Both the position numbers and the translations under genes were made by a program. The notes under the pieces are model-generated. The model was not told the origin of the DNA and did not search any database. It saw only the letters and a program-made list of their open reading frames with translations. This document shows positions 50,052 to 57,665 of a stretch of 64,000 bases of DNA, in pieces. Origin of the DNA: Ornithinibacillus bavariensis (lineage in GTDB: Bacteria; Bacillota; Bacilli; Bacillales; Amphibacillaceae); the NCBI RefSeq assembly GCF_050433565.1, contig NZ_JBNPWZ010000006.1, positions 124,001-188,000 on the forward strand. The letters are read 5' to 3'. The stretch's first letter is position 1; each line of letters starts with the position of its first letter.

Positions 50052-50363
50052 TTATTCACTCTCTTCCAAGCTTAGAGCTAACTCCAAAGCTTTTTCTCCG
50101 TTTAATGATCCATAAATTAGTTGCGGAATAATAGCAACCTTAACATTCTTCCCTTGCGCTTTTTCTCTAATTTCATCTTCTTTATAAGCCAAATGAGGAC
50201 CAATTAATAAATAATCTATATTATCAATTACTGAATCTAGTTGAGATTCACTTGCAGCTTTAACAGTGACCTGTTCACCTTTCTTCTTAGCAGCCTTCCG
50301 CATAGATGCGGCCATAAATCCACTTGATGCGCCAGAACCACAAACTAAAAATATATTTTTCAT
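50052..50363 (-). CDS. PTS lactose/cellobiose-type EIIB component
   Basis: A 103-residue cytosolic EIIB with the phospho-acceptor Cys8 in FLVCGSGASSGFMA and the KGEQVTVKAASESQ and IDYLLIGPHL segments of the fold. It is the first gene of the EIIB-EIIC-EIIA-GH1-regulator operon. AGGAGGAAT precedes the ATG. Confidence 0.94.
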   Translation of the reverse strand: MKNIFLVCGSGASSGFMAASMRKAAKKKGEQVTVKAASESQLDSVIDNIDYLLIGPHLAYKEDEIREKAQGKNVKVAIIPQLIYGSLNGEKALELALSLEESE

Positions 50364-50407
50364 ATAAATTCCTCCTTTTTCTTATCTGTCTTCATCTTAT
50401 CTACGTT

Positions 50408-50422
50408 TGGGACCGCTTACAA
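50408..50422 (-). promoter_or_regulatory. CcpA cre site of the PTS operon
   Basis: Minus-strand TTGTAAGCGGTCCCA matches the WTGNAANCGNWNNCW consensus at every defined position. It lies 45 bases upstream of the EIIB start, so glucose repression is expected. Confidence 0.85.
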
Positions 50423-50431
50423 ATTTATATT

Positions 50432-50480
50432 TTTCCTAGTGATAGGAAACTAGATTAGGTATTTTCCGATTATTAGAAAA
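50432..50480 (-). promoter_or_regulatory. Two related dyads upstream of the PTS operon
   Basis: TTTCCTA-GTGA-TAGGAAA (50432-50449, perfect) and TTTTCCGATTATTAGAAAA (50462-50480, imperfect) share the plan TTTYC...GRAAA. They lie next to the cre site, where an activator such as the LicR-type protein would bind (inferred). Confidence 0.5.
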
Positions 50481-50609
50481 GCGATATACGTCAAATATTG
50501 GGAGAAGTGAAGAATTTTTTAGTAAAACGGGGGATCTAATGGATTTAGAGCATGATAGACTTCAGCTTTCCTAAAAGGAAGAGCGATAAATATTATATAG
50601 TTAAAAAGA
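50481..50609. other. Spacer between the divergent PTS operon and the beta-lactamase promoter
   Basis: No ORF or dyad of note. AT-rich. Confidence 0.4.
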
Positions 50610-50677
50610 TTGACATCCCATAGACTACAAATGTAATATAGGACTACAGTTGTAGTGCTCGACTACATATGTAGTCG
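50610..50677 (+). promoter_or_regulatory. Beta-lactamase promoter with three BlaI/MecI-type operators
   Basis: TTGACA (50610-50615), 18-base spacer, TAATAT (50634-50639). Three dyads: GACTACAAATGTAATA (50623-50638, over the -10), ACTACAGTTGTAGT (50643-50656), and the perfect 18-base CGACTACATATGTAGTCG (50660-50677). The TACA/TGTA core is that of BlaI/MecI/PenI sites, so penicillin-inducible derepression is expected. Confidence 0.82.
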
Positions 50678-50877
50678 AAATTTAGATAGAAGGAGGTAAT
50701 GTTTGGCTATTAATGACTACATCTGTGATTGTGAATATGTGCGAAAAGTAAAAGGACAGTAGACAGCCTACAAATTAATGACTATTTGGCAAGCATTGAA
50801 GACACATACTTCATCAGTGCTATGCAAAAGAAGTCAGTTTTATATTGGATAATAGAAACTAGAAAGAGGTCATCAAG

Positions 50878-51807
50878 TTGATAAAAAAATATAAAAATAA
50901 GTTCACCATGCGTCCATTTTCACTACTTTTGCTACTAGTCGCAGTGTTAACACTCACTGCTTGCGCGGATAAGGACGGTTCAAATAATGATTCTCCCAGT
51001 GAAGGAAATGAAGTGGAACAAAGGGAAAGTATAGATGAAAAATTTGCCGAGCTTGAGAATGAGTTTAATGCTCGAATTGGTGTCTATGCGATTGATACAG
51101 GCACAAATCAGACGATCGAATATCGTCCAGAGGAGCGCTTCGCTTTTGCATCGACCTACAAAGCCTTAGCCGCAGCCATCTTGCTGCAGCAAAATTCTTT
51201 GGAAGAGCTTGAGGAAGTGATTTCCTTCACCGAGGATGATTTAGTTCCCTATTCTCCAATTACAGAGAAACACGTGGATACCGGGATGACCCTTTTGGAA
51301 TTAAGTGAGGCAGCGGTTCGATCCAGTGACAACACGGCAGGAAACCTCTTATATGAGGGATTAGGGGGCCCAAAAGGATTTGAACAAGCTTTAAGACAAA
51401 TTGGTGATAACATCACCCATGCAGATCGCTTTGAACCAGATTTAAATGCATTCACCCCAGGAGATAATCGAGACACCAGCACACCGAAAGCTTTTGCCAC
51501 CAATCTTCAGGCTTTCACACTTGGTGACGTACTTTCCGATGAAAAACGTGAATTGTTCATTGATTGGCTAAAAGGCAATGCAACAGGAGATACACTCATT
51601 CGTGCAGGATCACCTGAAGAATGGGTGGTTGGTGATAAGAGTGGTGCTGGAAGCTACGGAACGAGAAATGACATTGCTATTGTTTGGCCACCAAACAGAG
51701 AACCAATCGTCATTGTAATTATGTCCAACCATGACACAGAGAATGCCGAATATGACGATAAGCTAATTGCACAGGCTGCCAAGGTTACACTAAGCTTTTT
51801 AAGGTGA
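50878..51807 (+). CDS. bla: Class A beta-lactamase, lipoprotein form
   Basis: A 309-residue serine beta-lactamase with a complete active site: Ser92-Thr-Tyr-Lys95, Ser150-Asp-Asn, Glu186 in FEPDLN on the omega loop, and Lys254-Ser-Gly. The signal peptide ends in a lipobox (TLTAC29), so the enzyme is anchored to the outer face of the membrane. It hydrolyses penicillins; the wider spectrum cannot be read. TTG 50878 with AGAGGT ahead is the start. A 200-base leader and three BlaI-type operators precede it, but blaI/blaR1 are absent from the window. A strong terminator follows. Confidence 0.95.
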   Translation: MIKKYKNKFTMRPFSLLLLLVAVLTLTACADKDGSNNDSPSEGNEVEQRESIDEKFAELENEFNARIGVYAIDTGTNQTIEYRPEERFAFASTYKALAAAILLQQNSLEELEEVISFTEDDLVPYSPITEKHVDTGMTLLELSEAAVRSSDNTAGNLLYEGLGGPKGFEQALRQIGDNITHADRFEPDLNAFTPGDNRDTSTPKAFATNLQAFTLGDVLSDEKRELFIDWLKGNATGDTLIRAGSPEEWVVGDKSGAGSYGTRNDIAIVWPPNREPIVIVIMSNHDTENAEYDDKLIAQAAKVTLSFLR

Positions 51808-51860
51808 AGATTGGATAATTCGGATTTGGACATTTAAGTTCTAAGGAGTCTTTAACTACA

Positions 51861-51908
51861 GAGCGCGTATAATATCCTTAAACAATGATATTAAGCGCTC
51901 TTTTTTTT
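51861..51908 (+). terminator. Terminator of bla
   Basis: GAGCGCGTATAATATC and GATATTAAGCGCTC form a long stem with one mismatch and a bulge, followed by eight T. Confidence 0.9.
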
Positions 51909-52045
51909 ATTTAGCTATGTTAAAGGATAATGTTGATTTTTCATATGAAAAGATGGAACTCCATTAGGGTTTGGGGCTCCATTCTAGGTTAAAGACAGTT
52001 TTTAGGTTAAGGGCAGTAATTAACCAGACTATAATTGTAATATAT

Positions 52046-53059
52046 CTAATTAAATGTATCTGCCACTATATTACTGAATTCCCTTAGATAATGAAGATAA
52101 TTGTCTCCACCATAGTTATATCGCTTATTATACATTTTTGCTACGACTAAATTATGTTTAGGTATAACTAACAAAGTTGGACCAGTTATTCCTAATATTT
52201 GATAAGAGCCTTTAGGTACTCTTTCCCCAATTTCACTTTTAAGAGAAGGCGTATCTTGAACATACCAAAACAAGCCGTTAAGTGGTATCTCTATGTCATT
52301 GTAATTTGGGCTTTGTACTTTGGTAGCTAATTGTATTACTTCTTTTGGCACTATTTGTTTGCCATTCAAAAATCCTTCGTTCAAATGAAGATTACCCCAT
52401 AATGCAAATTCACGGGCTGTTGTATGAAGGTTTGAGTCGCTTCCATCGTTTGTACTTCCTATTTTGAAGTTCGCAGCTTCGTTTGGATTATCAATCACTT
52501 TTACTAGTTCATCATTAGGGTTTGTATACCAGGCAGTTTCATATAAACCTAACGGCAGGAATACTCTTACTCTTAGTAATTCGGGAAAACTCTTTCCATA
52601 TAGCTTATTTATTAAGTCCGTCATCATTAATACATTAATTCCTCTGTAAGCCCACCCTTTACCTGCGTCAAACTCTCTAAAAAGAGTCCCATCATCTTTC
52701 AGATGTAATCCGTGAGAATGTGTAACTAAATGCCTTATAGTTGTGTTTGCAAGTAATTCTTTATCATATCCATCAAAGTAATCTACTGCATAGTCATCTA
52801 TACTTTTAATTTTCTTTTCATACAAAGCAAAAGCTACCGCTAGTCCTAAATAGCTTTTCCTTGCAGATGCTATGTTAAATTTAGAGGCTTCCGTAATGGG
52901 TACTGAACTAACTAAATTAGAATGGTAGCCGCCGTAGTGTTCTAATACGATTTCATTGTCCTTAATTACAACCAATGCAGAAGCACTGCTATGATTAAGT
53001 ACCATTATTTCTTCTACATATGAAATTAATCTTTGATAGTTTACTGTCACTTTCTCCAT
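52046..53059 (-). CDS. Serine hydrolase of the class C beta-lactamase/penicillin-binding fold
   Basis: A 337-residue alpha/beta hydrolase of the beta-lactamase (AmpC-like) family. The nucleophile motif is Ser-Ala-Arg-Lys in NIASARKSYLG (about residue 65), with YRGIN as the YxN-type second motif and TIRHLVTHSHGL typical of the family. There is no signal peptide, so it is predicted to be cytosolic, and an esterase or peptidase role is more likely than antibiotic hydrolysis. It is close to bla but on the opposite strand and not obviously related in regulation. Confidence 0.87.
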   Translation of the reverse strand: MEKVTVNYQRLISYVEEIMVLNHSSASALVVIKDNEIVLEHYGGYHSNLVSSVPITEASKFNIASARKSYLGLAVAFALYEKKIKSIDDYAVDYFDGYDKELLANTTIRHLVTHSHGLHLKDDGTLFREFDAGKGWAYRGINVLMMTDLINKLYGKSFPELLRVRVFLPLGLYETAWYTNPNDELVKVIDNPNEAANFKIGSTNDGSDSNLHTTAREFALWGNLHLNEGFLNGKQIVPKEVIQLATKVQSPNYNDIEIPLNGLFWYVQDTPSLKSEIGERVPKGSYQILGITGPTLLVIPKHNLVVAKMYNKRYNYGGDNYLHYLREFSNIVADTFN

Positions 53060-53256
53060 TACCCCCGATGTTACTTATTTGGAAAGTTCTGATAGTCTAA
53101 TTGTTTTAGTGGAAACGGAATAAAGAAACGCGCTTAGACAATCTTCTTTAATCACTTCTGTAAAAAAATACTAGCTTCCAACAGATAGCAACTTATCCTT
53201 ATAAAGATTAAAAGTAATCAATAGGTAATTGTTACAACTATCATTTTAGTTTAATG

Positions 53257-53589
53257 CTAATGTACCTTCTTTTGTAGTAGTAAAAATTCTTCTAAGTTTG
53301 GTGATTGATTATATTTCATTGCGGCTTGCTTATCCTTTTTTATAATGGCCTTTGTTAAATCAATATGATTTATACTTGCAATGGCCACAGCGTAATGTAT
53401 AACATCAACTAACTCTTTTTCTAAAGAAGTATCCCCTTTATTTTCCTTTCGCCCTTCCAACTGGTTCAGTACCTCTGCTACCTCACCAATTTCTTCTACT
53501 AGTTTCATAAACAAAGAAGATGAAGTGCGTCCTTCTTTATATTTTAGTGCTAGGTAGCTCTGTAGCTCTTGAAATGTTAGTTGCTTCAT
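53257..53589 (-). CDS. MazG-like nucleotide pyrophosphohydrolase domain protein
   Basis: A 110-residue all-alpha NTP pyrophosphatase-like protein. The Mg-binding EExxE...ExxD pattern is visible as KLVEEIGEVAEVLNQ and KELVDVIHYAVAIA. Such proteins hydrolyse non-canonical or excess NTPs to NMP and PPi; the substrate here is unknown. ATG 53589 with GTGAGGA ahead is preferred to the upstream triplet at 53601. Confidence 0.85.
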   Translation of the reverse strand: MKQLTFQELQSYLALKYKEGRTSSSLFMKLVEEIGEVAEVLNQLEGRKENKGDTSLEKELVDVIHYAVAIASINHIDLTKAIIKKDKQAAMKYNQSPNLEEFLLLQKKVH

Positions 53590-53845
53590 ATGAGTCCTCA
53601 CTTTTAATACTACTTTTTCTTTTAACTAGTCAAACAATAGTTTTCTTTATTCTATAGTTTCGAACAGCCTGTTTGGAAGCTTGATGATTACGCACATTGG
53701 TTTAGCAACATCTGAATCCGCGCACTGTTTTCACCTTCGTCTAAAATAAATTAGTTCGACAAATACTTCTCCCTAATCTAATATCCCTTACTAATCATTG
53801 TTAAATTAGCCTACACTTCGTACTATAGGAGTTCAAAAGCAACCT

Positions 53846-54319
53846 TTACTTGAATAGCTCCCCTGCTTTATTTTTTTCTTTTAAATATTCTTCTGTAAGT
53901 TTTCGCAGTTTTTCTTCGTTATCAAATTTACTTAATTCTTTTCCGTACCATGCTTGGAGATTTTCTTTTGTTATTTGATATTCTTGGTTATCAAAATTAA
54001 ATGTTATCCATTCTGCATTTTGAACTAATGCAAATAAAAACGTAGCATTATATATCGCTGTTTCTTTATAATCTTGTTCTGATGCTAACCAATCATAATT
54101 TAAGATTATTCCATACGGTTTCTCTTTTGTTTTCAGTTCAAAACCTTTTAAATTCTCACCACTTCGCAACTGATTTGCAATGTTTCCTACTGCACTGTTA
54201 TCCCCTACAAATGAATCTTTAAATTGAAATATATCTTCGTTTTTATTGTTCGAATTACATCCATATAAGAAAATCACTATCGTTAATGAAAATAACATTA
54301 ATTTAATCATTTTTCCCAA
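53846..54319 (-). CDS. DUF4825 lipoprotein
   Basis: A 157-residue lipoprotein. A short basic N-terminus, a hydrophobic stretch and the lipobox FLYGC give diacylglyceryl anchoring at the Cys. The mature part (FVGDNSAVGNIANQLRSGEN, YGIILNYDWLASEQDYKETA, ITFNFDNQEYQITKENLQ, WYGKELS) matches my recollection of DUF4825 proteins of Bacilli. Function unknown. TTG 54319 with GGGGGAATCC ahead is the probable start; the frame continues to 54361 without a ribosome site. Confidence 0.75.
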   Translation of the reverse strand: MGKMIKLMLFSLTIVIFLYGCNSNNKNEDIFQFKDSFVGDNSAVGNIANQLRSGENLKGFELKTKEKPYGIILNYDWLASEQDYKETAIYNATFLFALVQNAEWITFNFDNQEYQITKENLQAWYGKELSKFDNEEKLRKLTEEYLKEKNKAGELFK

Positions 54320-54508
54320 TTGGATTCCCCCTTTTTTGAATTGTCTATACAAATTTACCATACCATTTATTTATTTACAAAGACAGATTTCACAAAAAGA
54401 TTAAGTACATAGCTGTTTTATCTGCCACTTATGAAAGTCATCAACATTGTATGACTTGTTGATATGGAGGAGGGAAATAGCAAGATACCCATTTAATTGT
54501 ACATTTGC

Positions 54509-54778
54509 TTACCAGCTTGATTTCTTTACTCCGGGAATTTGTCCATTATGGGCGTATTCACGAAAGGCAATACGAGACATTTTAAACTTTCTTAAATAGC
54601 CTCTTGATCTTCCAGTTAGTTCACAACGATGATGTAAACGTGTAGGTGATGAGTCGCGTGGCAGTTTCCTTATTGCATCATAATCACCCTTTTCTTTTAA
54701 TTCCTTCCGAAGCATCGCATATTTTGTCACTATCTCTTGCCTCTTTTTTTCCTTTATAATCTTAGACTTCTTAGCCAT
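54509..54778 (-). CDS. rpsN: 30S ribosomal protein S14, zinc-independent (C-) form
   Basis: An 89-residue S14. The C-terminal RLHHRCELTGRSRGYLRKF, MSRIAFREYAHNGQIPGVKK core is diagnostic. The two CxxC zinc pairs of the primary Bacillus S14 are absent, making this the C- paralogue (YhzA/RpsN2 type), which replaces the zinc form when zinc is scarce. It is monocistronic and outside the ribosomal operons. A Zur-like palindrome upstream (54812) fits zinc-controlled expression. Confidence 0.95.
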   Translation of the reverse strand: MAKKSKIIKEKKRQEIVTKYAMLRKELKEKGDYDAIRKLPRDSSPTRLHHRCELTGRSRGYLRKFKMSRIAFREYAHNGQIPGVKKSSW

Positions 54779-54811
54779 TTAATATTCCTCCTTCACTTTA
54801 GTCATTTAAAA

Positions 54812-54824
54812 TGTAACCATTACA
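54812..54824 (-). promoter_or_regulatory. Zur-like box upstream of rpsN
   Basis: TGTAACCATTACA, a perfect TGTAA/TTACA dyad, matches TCGTAATNATTACGA at most positions (GTAA..ATTAC core). Binding by Zur is inferred. Confidence 0.6.
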
Positions 54825-54999
54825 CTTTCTATCAAAAATTATGAAATCGCTGAAAAACTCATGATTGCTGTAAATGCATTCGCTCAACCATTAACGAAGT
54901 AGTAGTTGCAGTTTTGAGAGGCACAAAGTTCGACACTCCCGCTTTCTATCCCTCTTTTTACCAAATCAATACCCAAAATAGACTTTGATATATGTCAGA

Positions 55000-55911
55000 T
55001 TAAAATCTTTCATTCGTAATATCTGTATTTACGGCTACAGCTGCCTTGTTACCTTCTGCAGCTGCAATCATTAATGAAGATGGTGCTGATCGTGCAACCT
55101 CCCCAGCAACATAAACATTTTTCTGTGAGGTACGGTTAAAATCATCCGTTACAACTAGTCCATTTTCTTGTAGTTGGCAACCAAGATGCTCAGCAAATTG
55201 ATTTGGTCGATAAAACGATGGTGCAATGAATCCACCCTTTCTATTGATTTCAAATCCTGAGGTAAACACCACCTTTTGAAGGTAACCACTTTCCCCATAT
55301 AAATTTTTTATTGGTTCTGTGATAACTGAGATGCCCTTCCGATCAAAATCATTCCAAATATGCTGAGATATTTTGTGACCATTGGTTGCAATTACTAAAT
55401 CATTAGACCAATTACTAATTAATTTTCCCATATGATAAGCTGCATCTTCATATTCCGCGATGACAATTAGTGGTTGATCTCTTAATTCCCATCCATCACA
55501 ATATGGGCAACTAAACAAGCTCTTTCCGTAATACTTACTGATTTCTGGAACCATAGGATATTTTTCTTGTATTCCCGTAGCTAGAATGATCCTCTCAGCG
55601 AGATACTCTCGTCCCCTAGAGGTAACGGTCTTGAACATTTGATCATTTGTTTGTTTTGTGACCTGTGTTACCGTTTCTTTGAAGAATTGAACAGATGGAT
55701 ACTTACCTAGCTCAGCTATTCCCAAATGCCTAAACTCTGCTGGGCTTACTCCATCTCGCGTTAGGAATCCATGTGATTCTTGAGTAACCTGGTTTCTATT
55801 TGTTCCATTATCAAATAAAGCTACATTTCTACGTGATCTTCCAAGTATTAAACTTGCACTTAATCCTGCAGGTCCAGCACCTAAAATTACACAATCAAAT
55901 ACTTTTTCCAT
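55000..55911 (-). CDS. Thioredoxin-reductase-like FAD/NAD(P) oxidoreductase
   Basis: A 303-residue flavoprotein of the TrxB fold. The N-terminal dinucleotide motif GAGPAGLSASLILGRS (residues 12-27), the redox pair CPYC in LFSCPYCDGWEL (about 136) and the C-terminal ASSLMIAAAEGNKAAVAVN are present. Unlike the low-Mr TrxB itself, the pair is CPYC in a diverged context, so it may reduce a dedicated thiol protein or bacillithiol-type disulfide. It lies downstream of an Rrf2 regulator on the same strand (154-base gap), its likely controller. Confidence 0.88.
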   Translation of the reverse strand: MEKVFDCVILGAGPAGLSASLILGRSRRNVALFDNGTNRNQVTQESHGFLTRDGVSPAEFRHLGIAELGKYPSVQFFKETVTQVTKQTNDQMFKTVTSRGREYLAERIILATGIQEKYPMVPEISKYYGKSLFSCPYCDGWELRDQPLIVIAEYEDAAYHMGKLISNWSNDLVIATNGHKISQHIWNDFDRKGISVITEPIKNLYGESGYLQKVVFTSGFEINRKGGFIAPSFYRPNQFAEHLGCQLQENGLVVTDDFNRTSQKNVYVAGEVARSAPSSLMIAAAEGNKAAVAVNTDITNERF

Positions 55912-56065
55912 TGTTAACCTCCTAATTCAAATTTAGTTACAAATATTTTGTTAGTATATTTAATTACAGATATAAACACTCTCTAATATCCGTTATTTAC
56001 ACAAAAAAATAACGATTGATAAAAGGGATTATTCATACAATAATACAGTCGAAAACAACCGTGTT

Positions 56066-56467
56066 TTAAAAAACGACAGTTGCTTTCTTAGCAAGATCAG
56101 AAATTTTATGCTGCCTCAACTCCTCCTCCATTTTTTCCTCTGCTGAAATCATTACCTTTTGAATCAGGCAATCGGGATTATCGTTCAAACAACCGCCGAA
56201 TAAAGATGCAGATCCTTCAATAGCATGAATGACATCAAGAAATGAAATGCTCTCCCAATCTGGTTTTAACTTATATCCACCGTTTGCGCCAGTGGAGGAT
56301 TCAATCATTCCTGTTTTGACCAGCTTAGTGAGGATTTTAGACAAATACGTCGGCGAAATATCTTGCTGCTCTGCCAGCTGCTGCACGCCCACACGTTGAT
56401 TCGGAGTAGCAACTGCAAGATGAAGCAGGATGTGAAGGGCATAGTTCGTTGCTTTCGAGTATTTCAT
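56066..56467 (-). CDS. Rrf2-family transcriptional regulator
   Basis: A 133-residue Rrf2 protein with a winged HTH (YALHILLHLA, VGVQQLAEQQDISPTYLSKILTKL) and a C-terminal loop with two Cys (GGCLNDNPDCLIQK). The pair could form a disulfide or bind a cofactor, but the three-Cys Fe-S set of IscR is not seen. YwnA-like members sense thiol or electrophile stress. It precedes the TrxB-like gene. The perfect dyad ATTGTAAAATTACAAT at 56540 lies 73 bases upstream of its start. Confidence 0.87.
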   Translation of the reverse strand: MKYSKATNYALHILLHLAVATPNQRVGVQQLAEQQDISPTYLSKILTKLVKTGMIESSTGANGGYKLKPDWESISFLDVIHAIEGSASLFGGCLNDNPDCLIQKVMISAEEKMEEELRQHKISDLAKKATVVF

Positions 56468-56539
56468 TTCATTACGCCTCCTTTAAAGACCTTTAATGTC
56501 TATAATATGACTCATAATAACTATTGTCAAACTATTAAA

Positions 56540-56555
56540 ATTGTAAAATTACAAT
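56540..56555 (-). promoter_or_regulatory. Palindromic operator upstream of the Rrf2 gene
   Basis: ATTGTAA-AA-TTACAAT is a perfect 7-base inverted repeat. A related TTACAAATATTTTGTTA-like stretch precedes the TrxB-like gene near 55936. Autoregulation inferred. Confidence 0.55.
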
Positions 56556-56650
56556 GTAGATTCTATAATTCAACCCCATTATTCTTCTATAAACGAAACA
56601 GCCGTATCTATTCTCAACGAAACTGCAATATAGCTTTACTAAGCCTAATA

Positions 56651-56688
56651 AAAAGAGCGCATTACCTTGTTCTAGGTTAGCGCCTCTT
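56651..56688 (-). terminator. Terminator of the flavin reductase gene at 56767
   Basis: Minus-strand AAGAGGCGCTAACCT and AGGTAATGCGCTCTT pair with two mismatches and are followed by TTTTA. Confidence 0.7.
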
Positions 56689-56766
56689 AACTGAACGTAC
56701 TCTAAGATAGAGCCTTACTTAACCCCTTGATATAGTTCATACCAATCATGATACCAAGAAAGTATT

Positions 56767-57483
56767 TTATAACGTTTCAACAATTGATAAAAAATCAGGC
56801 AGTGCTTTTTCATGCTTATCAAGCATAATCTGTTCTGGCTTAATGCCCTGTTCATACAGTACTTCAATGTTCTGAACTAGGAACTCGTCGCTACCGACAA
56901 TATAGAAGAGTCCATCCTTATCTGTAGCAAGACTTTTCACTTCTTCATAGTAGTCTTTACGGTTATCAACGAACTGTGATGTGAAATTCTTGTCAGGTGC
57001 TGATTCAAAAATATTTGTAAATAAGAAGTCTTTTGATGAATCAATATTTAAGGAATGAATTTGATTGACGTTGTCAGCACGTTCGAAATAATCAAGTACA
57101 AGTGGACGGAAAGTTGCCAGGCCGACACCTGATGATAACAAGTAAACATTTTTGTTTTCTCTTTTAAGTGGGACATTCGAATGCGTTTTAAATATAGCAA
57201 CTTCATTGCCGACCTCAAGATTTCTTAAAATCGCCTTAAATTCAGAGCAGTTCTCTCTGATGCGTGTTGTGATACCGATTGAATTTTCGTGCGGTAAAGT
57301 AGAGATCGACATATGGCGAATCAAACTGCGGTTTGGTTTATCTCCCGCATTGAAACCTTCTAGTGCAAAGTGAGTGTGGGAACCTTCTTCCCATGTAAAG
57401 TCTTCCGGACAGTCGAGCAGGTATGTTTTAACTTCAGAGGTTTCTTCAATAACTTTATTTATTTTAGTCCAGTATATTTGCAT
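56767..57483 (-). CDS. Fur-controlled ferredoxin reductase-like flavoprotein
   Basis: A 238-residue flavin reductase of the FNR superfamily. An N-terminal barrel has RSLIRHMSISTLPHE (RxxS FAD motif, about residue 60), and a nucleotide half has LLSSGVGLATFRPLV (about 118) and YIVGSDEFL. It is diverged from the similar protein at 809. A Fur box lies 55 bases upstream, so it is made under iron limitation. A role in reducing ferric siderophores or supporting heme breakdown is the natural inference. No transporter lies beside it. Confidence 0.82.
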   Translation of the reverse strand: MQIYWTKINKVIEETSEVKTYLLDCPEDFTWEEGSHTHFALEGFNAGDKPNRSLIRHMSISTLPHENSIGITTRIRENCSEFKAILRNLEVGNEVAIFKTHSNVPLKRENKNVYLLSSGVGLATFRPLVLDYFERADNVNQIHSLNIDSSKDFLFTNIFESAPDKNFTSQFVDNRKDYYEEVKSLATDKDGLFYIVGSDEFLVQNIEVLYEQGIKPEQIMLDKHEKALPDFLSIVETL

Positions 57484-57537
57484 GATATATTCTCCTTACT
57501 CAATTATATGTATCGTTACTATCTACTATACAATAAG

Positions 57538-57552
57538 TGATAACGATTCTCA
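57538..57552 (-). promoter_or_regulatory. Fur box
   Basis: TGATAACGATTCTCA matches the 7-1-7 TGATAATNATTATCA consensus at 12 of 14 defined positions, upstream of the flavin reductase gene. Confidence 0.8.
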
Positions 57553-57597
57553 ATTAAATGCACTAATTATTTCGGGCTCGTAATCTTTACCATCAAA

Positions 57598-57639
57598 ATA
57601 AAAATGGTGCAATACCATAGAGAGCACCATTTTTTTTGA
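57598..57639. terminator. Terminator of the FtsX-type permease gene
   Basis: AATGGTGC/GCACCATT, 8-bp stem with T-runs on both strands. It ends the export operon 27 bases after its last stop. Confidence 0.85.
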
Positions 57640-57665
57640 TCTTGCCTACTATTTTTTAACGTTGA

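Noticed and set aside
50700..50870. Remnant of blaI in the bla leader
   Set aside because: Open stretches there do not show the BlaI start (ISDAEWEVM-type) or any winged helix; only weak similarity in an LMTIWQ segment.
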